From positions 124,001 through 188,000 of the forward strand of contig NZ_CP149933.1 in the NCBI RefSeq assembly GCF_037949795.1: a stretch of DNA of 64,000 nucleotides, given 5' to 3'. Of this stretch, positions 52,737-62,392 are shown piece by piece (position 1 is the stretch's first letter; each line of letters opens with the position of its first letter). The notes beneath the pieces are model-generated. The model did not search any database. It worked only from the letters and a program-made list of their open reading frames with translations, and was not told where the DNA came from. Source of the DNA: Thioclava sp. GXIMD2076 (GTDB taxonomy: Bacteria > Pseudomonadota > Alphaproteobacteria > Rhodobacterales > Rhodobacteraceae). The position numbers were made by a program, and so were the translations under genes.

Positions 52737-54095
52737 TCAGGCCTGGTGGGGCTCTGCCACGTCGCTCGTATGGACGGTGGAGTGCTGGATCGGGGGCAGC
52801 TCGCCATTCAGGGCGCGGTTGAGCTGTTCCTTGTCGAGCTTGCCTTCCCAGCGGCTGACGACGATCGTGGCGACCGCATTACCGATGAAGTTGGTCAGCG
52901 AGCGGCATTCCGACATGAAGCGGTCGACACCGAGGATCAGCGCCATACCGGCGACCGGCACAGTGGGCACCACCGAGAGGGTCGCGGCCAGCGTGATGAA
53001 ACCTGCACCCGTCACACCTGCAGCGCCTTTGGACGAGAGCATCGCCACGAGCAGAAGCAGGATCTGGTCACCGAGGCTGATGTCGATATTCATCGATTGG
53101 GCGATGAAGAGCGCGGCCAGCGTCATGTAGATATTGGTGCCGTCGAGGTTGAAGGAATAGCCGGTCGGGACCACGAGACCCACCACGGGGCGGGCACAGC
53201 CTGCGCGTTCCATCTTCTCCATCAGTGCGGGCAGCGCGGATTCCGAGGACGAGGTGCCCAGAACCAGCAGCAGTTCGGCCTTCAGATAGGCGACCAGCTT
53301 GAAGATCGAGAAGCCGCAGAGCTTGCCGACAATGCCGAGCACGCCGAAGATGAAGATCGCCGCCGTCAGGTAGAAGGTGCCGACCAGCATCGCGAGGTTC
53401 GCGATCGAGCCGATACCGTATTTCCCGATAGTGAAGGCGAAGGCCCCGAAGGCACCGATGGGCGCGGCTTTCATCAGGACCGCCACCAGACGGAAGATCA
53501 CCAGCGAGAGTTTCTCGCAGAATTTCACGACGGGCTGGGCGGGTTCACCGACCATGATGCAGGCGACGCCGAAGAGGATCGCAACCAGCAGGACCTGCAG
53601 GATGTTGCCATCGACAAAGGCCGAGACCAGCGTGGTCGGGATGATACCCATGAGGAAGCCCTGAAGCGAGGTCTCATGCGCTTTTTCCGCGTAGCTCGAT
53701 ACTTTCGAGGCATCAAGCGAGGCGGGGTCGATATTCATGCCAGAGCCCGGATGGACAACATTGGCCACGACCATTCCGACGATCAGGGCGAGCGTCGAGA
53801 AGAACAGGAAGTAGCCGAAGGCCTTGGCCGCAACCGAGCCCACATGTTTGAGCGAGCCCATGCCCGCAAGACCCGTCACGATGGTCAGGAAGATGACCGG
53901 AGCGATGATCATCTTCACCAATTTGATGAAGGCATCGCCCAGCGGTTTCATCGCTTCACCGATGCTGGGGTAGAAATGGCCAAGTGCCGCGCCAAGGATG
54001 ATGGCAACGAGAACCTGGAAATATAGGTGACGATAGAACGGGATATGCCGATGGGCGGCCGTGCCGCCGGTCTCGAACTGCATCTGCTCCTCCAC
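52737..54095 (-). CDS. dctA: C4-dicarboxylate:cation symporter
   Basis: A 452-residue DAACS-family transporter that imports succinate, fumarate and malate. It shows [20 protein letters not shown] (residues about 24-43), [18 protein letters not shown] (serine-rich reentrant loop), [21 protein letters not shown] and the helix 8 region [17 protein letters not shown]. The ribosome site GGAGGAG is strong. It diverges from dctBD, the classical rhizobial arrangement for control of dicarboxylate uptake. Confidence 0.93.
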   Translation of the reverse strand: MEEQMQFETGGTAAHRHIPFYRHLYFQVLVAIILGAALGHFYPSIGEAMKPLGDAFIKLVKMIIAPVIFLTIVTGLAGMGSLKHVGSVAAKAFGYFLFFSTLALIVGMVVANVVHPGSGMNIDPASLDASKVSSYAEKAHETSLQGFLMGIIPTTLVSAFVDGNILQVLLVAILFGVACIMVGEPAQPVVKFCEKLSLVIFRLVAVLMKAAPIGAFGAFAFTIGKYGIGSIANLAMLVGTFYLTAAIFIFGVLGIVGKLCGFSIFKLVAYLKAELLLVLGTSSSESALPALMEKMERAGCARPVVGLVVPTGYSFNLDGTNIYMTLAALFIAQSMNIDISLGDQILLLLVAMLSSKGAAGVTGAGFITLAATLSVVPTVPVAGMALILGVDRFMSECRSLTNFIGNAVATIVVSRWEGKLDKEQLNRALNGELPPIQHSTVHTSDVAEPHQA

Positions 54096-54211
54096 ATGCT
54101 TTGAGATCTGCGGATGAGCATAGTTAGATCGAAATTGAAGTCCCGATTTCGCTGAAAATTCGCTAACTGTCTATATTTCCGTCATATTTGTAAAAGTCTC
54201 GGGGAAAATAT

Positions 54212-54259
54212 GTTTCGCTTTCCACACAGGTTGATTTACGATAATGCGGAAAGTGAAAC
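54212..54259. promoter_or_regulatory. Long inverted repeat in the dctA-dctB gap
   Basis: Left arm GTTTCGCTTTCCACA (54212-54226) and right arm TGCGGAAAGTGAAAC (54245-54259) are complementary at 13 of 15 positions with an 18-base spacer. It is a candidate site for the DctD-like regulator. I see no TGGCAC-N5-TTGC sigma-54 promoter in the gap. Confidence 0.65.
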
Positions 54260-54296
54260 AGCTTGAACCCAAGCCCCTCCGGATCAGACTCGTCCC

Positions 54297-55943
54297 ATGA
54301 CCCAGACCGCTTCCCGTCCCAAATCCTCGCGTCGCGCGTTGCTGGCGGCCCTGGCGGTGGTGCTCGGGCTCGTGCTGGTCTATCTGGTCTGCGATTACGA
54401 ACTGTCGAGGCGGCTGAGGGCGGATGCGCAGGTTGATGCCCATATGCGCGTTCTGGCGATCGCCTCGGAGCTGGCGCGCCAGCAATCGGTGGGGGCGGTG
54501 CTGGCAAGCGATCCCGAGATCATCACCACGCAGGAGAGGGCCGATGCGGGCGACTGGCAGGCCCTGTCGCAGCGGCTCGAGGCGCTGAATGCCGATATCA
54601 GGGCCTCCGTTCTCTATGTGACCGATGCCAAGGGCCGCGCGATTGCTGCCTCGAACTGGCGCGAGGAGGAATCCTTCGTGGGCACGTCCTACGGGTATCG
54701 CAGCTATATCCGCGAGGCGCTGGAGACCGGAGAGGGGCGTGAATATGCGCTGGGGTCGGTCTCGCACCAGCCGGGGCTCTATCTGTCGCGGCGCATCGAC
54801 GGGCCGGAAGGGCCGCTGGGGGTGGTGGTGGTCAAACTGACCTTCGAGACGCTCGAGACGGGCTGGCGCAGTAGCGAGAATGCCGCATGGGTCAGCAACC
54901 GTCAGGGGATCGTGACGGTCACCTCCGATCCCGCGTTGCGCTTCCAGCCCTCGCCCGAGCCGCAGCCGGTGACGGTCTCCGAGCCGGTGCCGGGCTCGGA
55001 CTGGGTGCTCTGGCTGCATCTGCCGATCTGGCCCGTTCGCAGTGTGGCGGCGGCGGTCACCGGCGCTGCGGCACTGGGGATGGTCACGCTCTGGCTGGCA
55101 TGGCGCTCGCTCCGGCGCCGTCAGGTCGAGGCCGCGCTCTATCGCGACCGGCTCGAGCGTGATGTCGAGGCGCGGACACTGGCGCTGACCCGCCAGATCA
55201 GGGAGCGCGAGGAAGCCGAGGCGCAGCTGGCGGGCATGCAATCGGCGCTGGTGCAGGCCAATAAGCTGGCCTCGCTGGGGCAGATCTCGGCAGGCGTGGC
55301 CCACGAGATCAATCAGCCGCTCTCGACGATCCGCCTTCTCGCCGAATACGGGCAGGACGCGGTCCCCGAAGGCGCGGACCATGATCTTTTGCGCAGCAAT
55401 CTGGGCCAGATCGTGGAGATGTCGCAGCGGATCGGCACGATCACCTCGGATCTGCGGGGCTTTGCGCGCAAGGCGCGCGGAAACCGCGAACCGGTCTCGC
55501 TGGCGCAGGCGTGGCAGGCCTCGCTGCGCCTCGCGGCCAGCCGTCGCGCCTCCGAGGCGGCCGAAATCCATGCGCCGCCGATCCCCGAAACACTGATGAT
55601 CGACGCCGAGGCGGTGCGGCTCGAGCAGGTTTTGGTGAACCTGTTGCAGAACGCGCAGGAGGCACTTTCGGGCCAGTCCGATGGACGGATCTGGCTCGAG
55701 CTTGTGCCACATGGCCGATCGATCTCGCTCTATATCGCCGATAACGGACCGGGGCTGGACCCTGATGTGGCCCGTGCGCCCTTCACGCCATTCCAGACCA
55801 CCAAACCCAAAGGGTTGGGGCTGGGACTGGTGATCTGCCAGTCCATCCTGCGCGATTTTGGGGGCGAGTTGACCTATGATCCGCGCGCGGGCCAGACAGG
55901 CGCGCGCTGGCGGATCGATCTCAATCTATGGGAGGCCCTATGA
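54297..55943 (+). CDS. dctB: C4-dicarboxylate sensor histidine kinase
   Basis: A 548-residue membrane kinase. The first helix is at about 14-32, followed by a periplasmic PAS-like (dCache) sensor with the FVGTSYGYRSYIREAL segment. The second helix is at about 248-268, then a coiled coil (residues 275-325). The phosphoacceptor histidine 336 is in SAGVAHEINQPLST, with N box LVNLLQNAQEAL, G1 DNGPGL and G2 GLGLGLVI. This matches DctB. It passes phosphate to the DctD-like partner, whose start overlaps its stop (ATGA). Confidence 0.92.
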   Translation: MTQTASRPKSSRRALLAALAVVLGLVLVYLVCDYELSRRLRADAQVDAHMRVLAIASELARQQSVGAVLASDPEIITTQERADAGDWQALSQRLEALNADIRASVLYVTDAKGRAIAASNWREEESFVGTSYGYRSYIREALETGEGREYALGSVSHQPGLYLSRRIDGPEGPLGVVVVKLTFETLETGWRSSENAAWVSNRQGIVTVTSDPALRFQPSPEPQPVTVSEPVPGSDWVLWLHLPIWPVRSVAAAVTGAAALGMVTLWLAWRSLRRRQVEAALYRDRLERDVEARTLALTRQIREREEAEAQLAGMQSALVQANKLASLGQISAGVAHEINQPLSTIRLLAEYGQDAVPEGADHDLLRSNLGQIVEMSQRIGTITSDLRGFARKARGNREPVSLAQAWQASLRLAASRRASEAAEIHAPPIPETLMIDAEAVRLEQVLVNLLQNAQEALSGQSDGRIWLELVPHGRSISLYIADNGPGLDPDVARAPFTPFQTTKPKGLGLGLVICQSILRDFGGELTYDPRAGQTGARWRIDLNLWEAL

Positions 55944-57259
55944 GCCACGGTTCCATCCGCTTGATCGAGGATGATACAGCCCTTCTGGCGGCACAGGCAC
56001 AAGGTCTGCGCATGGCGGGCTTCGATGTGGAGGCCTTCGATGACCCTCTTGCGGGCATCGAGGGAATCACGGCCGACTGGCCTGGTGTGATCCTGTCGGA
56101 TGTACGCATGCCCAACATGGACGGGATCACGCTGGCGCGCCGGATGCGCGGGATCGACCCCGAGCTGCCGGTGATCCTGATCACCGGCCATGGCGATGTG
56201 GAGATGGCCGTGGGGGCGCTGCGCGACGGGGTCTATGATTTCCTGACCAAACCGGTGAGCCGCGCGACACTCGAGGCGACATTGCACCGTGCGCTGGCGG
56301 CGCGCCGACTGGTGCTGGAGAACCGCGAGCTGCGGGCGGCGCGCGATGAAAGTGGTCTTGCCCCCGGTCTGATCGGCGACAGTCCCGCGATGCGCCATCT
56401 GCGCGAGACTGCCCAGCATATCGCGGCATCGGGGATGAACGCGCTGTTTCTGGGGGAGGCGGGTGTCGGCAAGGAACGGCTGGCGCGCCATATCCATGCC
56501 GCCAGCGCGCGCCGCACGCGGCCCTTTGTGGCGGTGAATTGTGCGGCCCTCTCGCCCGAGCGGTTCGATGCCGAATTCTTTGGCTCTGTCGGCGGATCGG
56601 GATCGCATATCCGTGCCACGGGCCGCATCGAGAGCGCCTCGCGCGGGCTTCTCTATCTGGGCGGGATCGAGGCGCTGAGCCCCGAGATGCAGGCGCGGGT
56701 GCTGGAGGTCATCGAGACGGGGCAGCTCTGGCCGGTGGGGGCGACCTCGCCGCGTCCCGTCGATCTCTGGGTGATCGCGGGCACCCGCATCGATCTGGGA
56801 GCCGAGGTGGCGGCGGGGCGGTTCCGCGACGATCTCTATTACCGCTTGGGTGGCCTGAGCTTAACCCTGCCGCCTTTGCGCGCGCGGCGCGAGGATATCG
56901 GCCCGCTCTTCAGGCATTTCGTGGCGCGGGCAGCCGCGCGGCGGGGCGGGGTGGTGCCGCCCCTGACCGAGGTCGATCAGGCCCATCTCGATGCCCATGA
57001 CTGGCCCGGAAACCTGCGCGAGCTGGAACAATTCGCCGAAACCTTCAGTCTGGGGCTCGATGGTCGTCCCGATGCCCGGACCGCGCCACAGGCCTCGCTT
57101 TCGGATATGGTGACGCGCTACGAGGCGGCGTTGCTACGCAATGCCTTGCGCGCGGAAAGTGGCAATGCCACCGCCGCCATGGCGCGTTTGCAACTTCCCC
57201 GTAAGACATTTTACGATAAACTGGCAAAACATGGCATCCGCAGCAGTGATTTCCGCTGA
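55940..57259 (+). CDS. dctD: DctD-like response regulator with degenerate AAA+ domain
   Basis: A 439-residue NtrC-family response regulator. The receiver domain has phosphoacceptor Asp54 (ILSDVRMPNMDG). The central AAA+ domain has a Walker A-like GEAGVGKE (172-179), and a C-terminal Fis-type helix-turn-helix closes the protein. Two key features are missing: the sigma-54-contacting GAFTGA loop (residues 214-228 read FFGSVGGSGSHIRAT) and the Walker B acidic pair (LLYLGG at 237-242 instead of LFLDE). The arginine-finger region FRDDLYYRL is kept. It probably binds DNA without driving sigma-54 open-complex formation. Confidence 0.88.
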   Translation: MSHGSIRLIEDDTALLAAQAQGLRMAGFDVEAFDDPLAGIEGITADWPGVILSDVRMPNMDGITLARRMRGIDPELPVILITGHGDVEMAVGALRDGVYDFLTKPVSRATLEATLHRALAARRLVLENRELRAARDESGLAPGLIGDSPAMRHLRETAQHIAASGMNALFLGEAGVGKERLARHIHAASARRTRPFVAVNCAALSPERFDAEFFGSVGGSGSHIRATGRIESASRGLLYLGGIEALSPEMQARVLEVIETGQLWPVGATSPRPVDLWVIAGTRIDLGAEVAAGRFRDDLYYRLGGLSLTLPPLRARREDIGPLFRHFVARAAARRGGVVPPLTEVDQAHLDAHDWPGNLRELEQFAETFSLGLDGRPDARTAPQASLSDMVTRYEAALLRNALRAESGNATAAMARLQLPRKTFYDKLAKHGIRSSDFR

Positions 57260-57355
57260 GCGGCGCTGTGACGGAATGTCGCAATTTCTGACCGGAATCT
57301 CTTGCGATTTCGTGGTGATGGTCTAAGACGAGACAGAGCTAATCGGAGGACGTTC

Positions 57356-57667
57356 ATGCGCGCACGTATCTACCAACCCGCTAAGACGGCGATGCAATCG
57401 GGTGTGGCCAAAACCAAGCAGTGGTATCTGGATTTCACCCATGAGGGCGCGCGCGATATCGATCCGCTGATGGGCTGGACGAGCTCTTCGGACACGCAAT
57501 CGCAGGTCCGCCTCCGCTTTGACACCCGCGAGGAAGCCGAGGCTTATGCCAAGGAGAAGGGGCTGGATTACACCGTGACCGAGCCCCACAAACGCGCCGC
57601 CAACGTCCGCGCCCGTGGCTATGGCGACAATTTCTCCTCGGATCGCCGCGGGAACTGGACGCATTGA
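57356..57667 (+). CDS. NADH dehydrogenase accessory subunit, NDUFS4-like (ETC complex I subunit)
   Basis: A 103-residue protein of the 18-kDa Fe-S-assembly/accessory family found in alphaproteobacterial and mitochondrial complex I. The family core is visible: [54 protein letters not shown] and [15 protein letters not shown]. It sits on the cytoplasmic arm and helps stability. ATG 57356 follows CGGAGGA. It is monocistronic, followed by a terminator. Confidence 0.92.
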   Translation: MRARIYQPAKTAMQSGVAKTKQWYLDFTHEGARDIDPLMGWTSSSDTQSQVRLRFDTREEAEAYAKEKGLDYTVTEPHKRAANVRARGYGDNFSSDRRGNWTH

Positions 57668-57730
57668 GGGTGTAAAACTAACCTGAGTTTTTCCCGAAGC
57701 AGGCTAAGTTTTCCCGAGATCTATATATAG

Positions 57731-57752
57731 GGCGCCCAATGGGCGCCTTTTC
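57731..57752 (+). terminator. Rho-independent terminator of the complex I subunit gene
   Basis: A perfect 7-bp stem GGCGCCC / GGGCGCC with loop AAT is followed by TTTTC. It lies 63 bases after the stop codon. The rest of the 151-base gap (57668-57818) is AT-rich and shows no gene. Confidence 0.85.
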
Positions 57753-57818
57753 TATATGTTGATTTCCCTTCGCTGTCGGCTAGGCTAAGCCGATCTCTTA
57801 GACCCAAGGGCGTATTTC

Positions 57819-59252
57819 ATGGCCAGCAAGCCCCTCAATAAAGCCAATCTGACCGCGCTCGGGGCCGAGGTGCTGGCCGATCTACTCCTTGAGGCGGTGA
57901 AGGGGGATGCCGCGCGGCAGCGCAGGGTGCGGATGGCCTTAGCGGCCGATGAGGGGCCCGAGACGGTTTCCGCCGATATCCGCAAGCGCTTTGCCGCGAT
58001 CCGGCGGGCGAAAGGCTTCCTGAACCGCCCCTCGCAGAAAAAGCTGGCGCAGGAGTTGACCGAGGCCATTCAGCTGATCGAGACCCGCATCGCGCCCACA
58101 GCGCCTGGCTTGGCTTTTGACCTGCTCTGGACGCAACTTCATCTGGCCGAAGGCATCCATGAGCGCACCGATGACAGCTGGGGGACCATCGGCGACACGA
58201 TGCGCGCGGCGATGCAGGCGATTGGTGAGATCGCCCCGCACCTGACGCTTACCTCCGACACGCTGGCCGAGCAGATCCTTGAGGCCACGCTTGCAGATGG
58301 TTACGGCGCTTTTGATCGCGCGATCGAGGTCCTCGCGCCCGCACTTGGCCCAGAGGGGCTGGCCGCGCTGAAGGACAAAGCCACTGCCGCTTTTGAAGCG
58401 CCGATCGCCGCCAGCGACCTTGCCCACTATGATTATGGCCGCCCGTCCGAACGCGAAAGCCGCGCCCGTCAGTATCGTAGCAGCACGCTGGAACGCATCC
58501 TGCAGGACGTGGCCGATCAGCAGGGCGATGTCGATGGCTGGATGGCCAAATACACGCCCGAACAGTTGGCCTACCACACCATTGCCCCCGATGCCGCGAC
58601 CCGTCTCTTGGATGCAGGCCGCGCCGAGGAGGCCCTCGCGCTGATCCGCACTGCCCTCGCCGCGCAGAAACCTGATCAGCGGTCCGACTGGCACGACCCG
58701 CGCGAGCTCGATGATGCGCATTTCGCCTGCCTCTCGGCGCTCGGGCGCAAGGCGGAGCTGCGTGAGGCTCTTTGGGCGCGGTTCGAAGCGCGGCTCTGTC
58801 CCGATGCGCTGCGCCATCATCTGAAACTGTTGCCGGATTTCGAGGATATCGATGCGGAGGATACTGCCCGCGCAATCGTGCTGGCCTATCCTTCGATGAC
58901 CAAGGCGCTGTGGTTTTGCCATACCACGCAGGATCTACAGCTGGCCCGCCAGCTGATCGACGCCCGCTACGCTGAACTGAATGGAAATGTCTACGAGATC
59001 CTGACGCCGCTGGCAGAGGAACTGGCTCCAAACCACCCGCTTCAGGCGGCGCTCCTCTGGCGCGCCCTGATCGATTTTGCACTCACCCAGCAGCGCAAGG
59101 GCCGCTACGGCCACGCCGCCCGCCACCTCCAAAGCTGTGCCGAGGCCGACACCCGCATCAGCGACTATCGTCCGCACCTCTCGCACGCCGCCTACCTGCA
59201 GGCGCTAGAGGACACCCATGCCCACCTTGCAGCCTCGAAAAGAAGAAACTGA
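57819..59252 (+). CDS. DUF6880 family protein
   Basis: A 477-residue, mainly helical protein of the DUF6880 type seen in alphaproteobacteria. Recognisable stretches are KANLTALGAEVLADLLLEAVKGDAARQRRV (residues 8-37), a KRFAAIRRAKGFLNRPSQKKLAQEL segment, GYGAFDRAIEVLAPALG and a histidine-containing MTKALWFCHTTQDL. The repeat-like helical pattern suggests a TPR/HEAT-type scaffold. No signal peptide or membrane segment is visible. Function is unknown. It stands alone, downstream of a terminator. Confidence 0.75.
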   Translation: MASKPLNKANLTALGAEVLADLLLEAVKGDAARQRRVRMALAADEGPETVSADIRKRFAAIRRAKGFLNRPSQKKLAQELTEAIQLIETRIAPTAPGLAFDLLWTQLHLAEGIHERTDDSWGTIGDTMRAAMQAIGEIAPHLTLTSDTLAEQILEATLADGYGAFDRAIEVLAPALGPEGLAALKDKATAAFEAPIAASDLAHYDYGRPSERESRARQYRSSTLERILQDVADQQGDVDGWMAKYTPEQLAYHTIAPDAATRLLDAGRAEEALALIRTALAAQKPDQRSDWHDPRELDDAHFACLSALGRKAELREALWARFEARLCPDALRHHLKLLPDFEDIDAEDTARAIVLAYPSMTKALWFCHTTQDLQLARQLIDARYAELNGNVYEILTPLAEELAPNHPLQAALLWRALIDFALTQQRKGRYGHAARHLQSCAEADTRISDYRPHLSHAAYLQALEDTHAHLAASKRRN

Positions 59253-59293
59253 CAGGTTTCGTGCTCAAACTCAGATCGAACCGATCAGCTGCG

Positions 59294-61660
59294 TTAACTG
59301 GCCAGTCTGCTTGGAGCGTTCTGGCGCGACGGTTCGACGGATACGTTGAAGGATGACATCGCCTCGGCGAGACCTTGCGCTTCGATCTGAAGTGACGCGA
59401 CTGCGGCATTGGTCTCCTCGAAGAGGGCTGCATTTTGTTGTGTGGTCCGGTCCAGTTCGGACGTGGCGGTTGTAATTTCCTGAATGCCGCTCGCCAATTC
59501 CGAGGCCGACTGGGCTATCGTGCGGATCATTTCCGCGACGGTCATAATACCTTCGACGATCTCGGACAGCGCATTTCCGGAGGCGTCAACCATCTGCACG
59601 CCCTGACGGACATTGCTATCCGACAGTTCGACAATCTCCGCGATCTCGCGTGCAGCGTCGGAAGACCGTTGGGCCAGGCCCCGTACTTCTGACGCGACCA
59701 CCGCAAAACCACGGCCGGCATCCCCCGCGCGCGCGGCTTCGACCCCGGCATTCAGAGCCAGAAGATTTGTCTGGAAGGCGATATCGTCTATCACCTGAAG
59801 CACACGGGCGATTTGGGAGGACGATTTCTGGATCTCGCCCATCGCCTCGACCGTCTTGGTGACGACGCGGCTTCCATGCTGCGCCTTATCGGAGATGGTC
59901 CCGATCGTGCGGCCAGCCTCGGAGGTCGAGGAGGCTGATTGCTTGACGGTGGCCGACATCTCTTCCAGCGCCGCAGAGGTCTGCTCCAGCATGGCCGCAC
60001 TACGCTCGGTACGGCGGGCAAGATCATCCGCGGTCGAGGCGATTTCGCGCGCTGCGGTGTCGACGGAACCCGAGGCCATGGCGATACCGGACAGGGCGTC
60101 GCGCAATGTGTCATTCGTTCTATCGACGGCCGTGGCGATATCCTTGAAGATCCCTTTGAAATTATCGGGCATCCGGTAACTCAGATCCCGCTCTGCGAGA
60201 TGTTCGAGGGCTGCCGAGACCGCTCCGAGACCTTCCCCCGCAGCCTGACCGACGCGGTTCAGGCCGTTGCAGATCTCGGCCAGAAGTCCGTCTTTTCCCG
60301 AAAGATCGATGCGATGCGAGAAATCGCCAGCGGCACAGGCCTCGACCACCCGCCCGATCTCTTCCGCAACGATCTTGTCCGATCTCGCCTGTTCCTCGGC
60401 CTCGAGCTGCTGGGCGCGCGCCTTTTGGGCGTCCTGTGAAATCCGGTCCCGCTCCTGACGGGCCAATTGCTCGCGCTGTTCGAGTTCGCGCAACTCGGCG
60501 GCGCGCGCATTGACTTCCGTTTGTTTCTGACGTTCGAGAATATCGCGGAACTCGCTCAATGCGTCGCGCAATTCACCCAGCTCGTTGCGGCTATGCCATT
60601 CGGGGAGAGGGGCCTCGAGATCCCCGCCGGAGAGCTTCTGGATGCTGCCCGTGACATCTTCCAACCGGTTGACGAAACGGCGTTTCACCAGCGTAAAGGC
60701 GGCAAGCGCAAAGGCCAGCTGCAGAAGGGCCGCGCAGAGAACGACGGTAAACGAGGTCGATTTGACGGAGGAGAATTGGGACAATCCGCGCGACATTTCG
60801 ATATTTAGGTTTTCCACGAGCGCATCGGCGCTTGTCTGGAACGCGCGGAAGGCCTGATCGAAATCCTGGTAGTCGGCAAGACTTTCGGCGGCGACCTTCG
60901 CTGCGGTATCATAGCGTTCGTCGGCTATCTGCGCGAAGGCCGTCAGTTCCGACACGAGGTCCGCCTTGCTGCCAGACAAAGGCAGATCGTCGACGAGTTG
61001 CGCGGCACGGGATATGTTGGCGACGGCGAGCGAAAAATCCTCTCCGGTATCTCCGCCGAGAATTTCTTCTACCTTCAGGTGGCCAAGCGTGACAAGAAAC
61101 AGTGCCTGACCGAGTGTGTTCTGCATCTCGGTGGACTGGGTTGCGGGAGAACTGGCCAGAGTGGAGAATTTCTCGGTAATCCCGTCGAAGAGGGCGTCGA
61201 ATGTTTCATCAGCCCCCGATCCGGCCCCTTGCCGTTGGGCTGCTCCCTCGATGCGTTCCAGAGCCTTTGCCTGCAGGACCTTCAGGCTGCCTTCCATCGA
61301 TGACATGTCTGAAAGGAGTTCGGGCGCATTGGGAGCGGGCAGCGACAATCCGTCGATCTCGCCTCCGTTTATCAGGGCATGAAGGAGTTTATCCGCATGA
61401 GCGAACATTGTTTCCATTTCGGATCTGAAGGTATCGTCCCCGTTAGAAATATACTCCTCGAGGTCCAGATTGGCTTGGGCGATCGTCTGTTCGAGCAGCA
61501 TTGCAGCCTCGATTTCCTGCGCAAGTCGCTCGCCGATCTGATCGCCGACGGTCGACATATGGTCGACCTGCCATATTGTAAAGGCACCACTTAAAAGGGT
61601 GATGCCGAGAAAAACACCGAAGCCCAACTTGAGTTGGTTGGAAATTTTTGACTGCGCCAT
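59294..61660 (-). CDS. Methyl-accepting chemotaxis protein
   Basis: A 788-residue transmembrane chemoreceptor. The first helix is at about 10-30, followed by a long helical periplasmic domain (four-helix-bundle type, no NIT motif). The second helix is near 290-310 ([20 protein letters not shown]), followed by HAMP, coiled coil, a second HAMP-like unit ([12 protein letters not shown]) and the signalling hairpin with tip [23 protein letters not shown]. From HAMP onward it closely parallels the receptor at 21550-23931, and it ends RLAS. ATG 61660 follows GAGGTG. Confidence 0.9.
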   Translation of the reverse strand: MAQSKISNQLKLGFGVFLGITLLSGAFTIWQVDHMSTVGDQIGERLAQEIEAAMLLEQTIAQANLDLEEYISNGDDTFRSEMETMFAHADKLLHALINGGEIDGLSLPAPNAPELLSDMSSMEGSLKVLQAKALERIEGAAQRQGAGSGADETFDALFDGITEKFSTLASSPATQSTEMQNTLGQALFLVTLGHLKVEEILGGDTGEDFSLAVANISRAAQLVDDLPLSGSKADLVSELTAFAQIADERYDTAAKVAAESLADYQDFDQAFRAFQTSADALVENLNIEMSRGLSQFSSVKSTSFTVVLCAALLQLAFALAAFTLVKRRFVNRLEDVTGSIQKLSGGDLEAPLPEWHSRNELGELRDALSEFRDILERQKQTEVNARAAELRELEQREQLARQERDRISQDAQKARAQQLEAEEQARSDKIVAEEIGRVVEACAAGDFSHRIDLSGKDGLLAEICNGLNRVGQAAGEGLGAVSAALEHLAERDLSYRMPDNFKGIFKDIATAVDRTNDTLRDALSGIAMASGSVDTAAREIASTADDLARRTERSAAMLEQTSAALEEMSATVKQSASSTSEAGRTIGTISDKAQHGSRVVTKTVEAMGEIQKSSSQIARVLQVIDDIAFQTNLLALNAGVEAARAGDAGRGFAVVASEVRGLAQRSSDAAREIAEIVELSDSNVRQGVQMVDASGNALSEIVEGIMTVAEMIRTIAQSASELASGIQEITTATSELDRTTQQNAALFEETNAAVASLQIEAQGLAEAMSSFNVSVEPSRQNAPSRLAS

Positions 61661-61816
61661 GGAACACCTCAAGGTTACCTTCGTAAATTCCACAAAAACC
61701 CTGAAGATATCGTTTCCCGAAAGGCGGTTCGGACAGAGATTTTTGTCGGAAGCGGCAAGCGTGCTTCCAGCACCGCGCGATCCCGACCCTTTGGAGCGAG
61801 GTTGGGGTCGCGGTCG

Positions 61817-62080
61817 TGATCCGTCTCACTTGAGTGGTCCGGTTTGAAAGTCAGTGCATGGCGGTCGTTGGTCTAAGGGCACGATGCTTTCCGGCGCTGG
61901 AGCACGGTATCGCGGAGAACTGCGCAAGTGGACCGTATTGCAATGCTGGCGTCAGCGTTCAGCTCGGGATCTGAACCTTCCTAGGCGCGACTAGCAGACC
62001 TTTCCATCGTGCAATTCCCTACATGATCTGGCGTTGACGCTCTCCACATATCCGTTCACTCAGGGCGATACAGGCCGATT
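61817..62080 (-). pseudogene. IS3-family transposase (OrfB) C-terminal relic
   Basis: Read on the minus strand from about 62068 to the stop at 61851-61853, the translation gives SP-stop-VNGYVESVNARSCREL, then RQHCNTVHLRSSPRY, RAPAPESIVPLDQRP. These match the end of IS3-family OrfB integrases (pattern SPWENGYVESFNARLRDEL, W-R-x-HYNTVRPHSSLGYRPPAP). In-frame stops and at least one frameshift are present, and the catalytic core upstream is gone. TGATCCGTCTCACTTGAG at 61817-61834 looks like the outer end of the element. Confidence 0.75.
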
Positions 62081-62264
62081 TGGCGCGACCGCACCGTTCT
62101 GGTTCCGTAGCCTGATAGCGGCAGGGTGGTCTGTTACGCGCCCAGCATCCGTCTGCTCGAGTTCCTTCCACCAGCGTTGTTTTTTAGATTACACGTCACC
62201 ACGCTGATGCAGTCCCATAATGATATTTCGAAAAATCTATACAACGAAACCGGGCGCAAATATG

Positions 62265-62298
62265 AAAACGACCGCATAGAAATATATGCGGTCGTTTT
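62265..62298. terminator. Terminator hairpin downstream of rutA
   Basis: A perfect 14-bp stem AAAACGACCGCATA / TATGCGGTCGTTTT with a 6-base loop, flanked by A and T runs, so it can act in both directions. It is 95 bases past the rutA stop and appears to end that transcript. Confidence 0.85.
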
Positions 62299-62392
62299 GG
62301 TCCGGTCCGATTTCGGTCAATCGCCTGCGTGATGATATCCCGCCATGGCGAATACGACAGACCAATAGAGAAAATGTATTTATATCAGTGCT

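Larger units (their letters stand above)
61661..62392. other. Gene-poor 732-base stretch
   Basis: No intact gene is visible on either strand between the chemoreceptor and rutA. It holds a decayed IS3-type transposase end (about 61817-62080) and a 14-bp hairpin (62265-62298). The parts 61661-61816 and 62081-62264 show nothing I can assign. Its lower GC and stop-rich frames contrast with the neighbours. Confidence 0.7.

Noticed and set aside
54096..54296. Sigma-54 promoter for dctA
   Set aside because: No TGGCAC-N5-TTGC match on the dctA strand, and the DctD-like protein lacks the GAFTGA loop.
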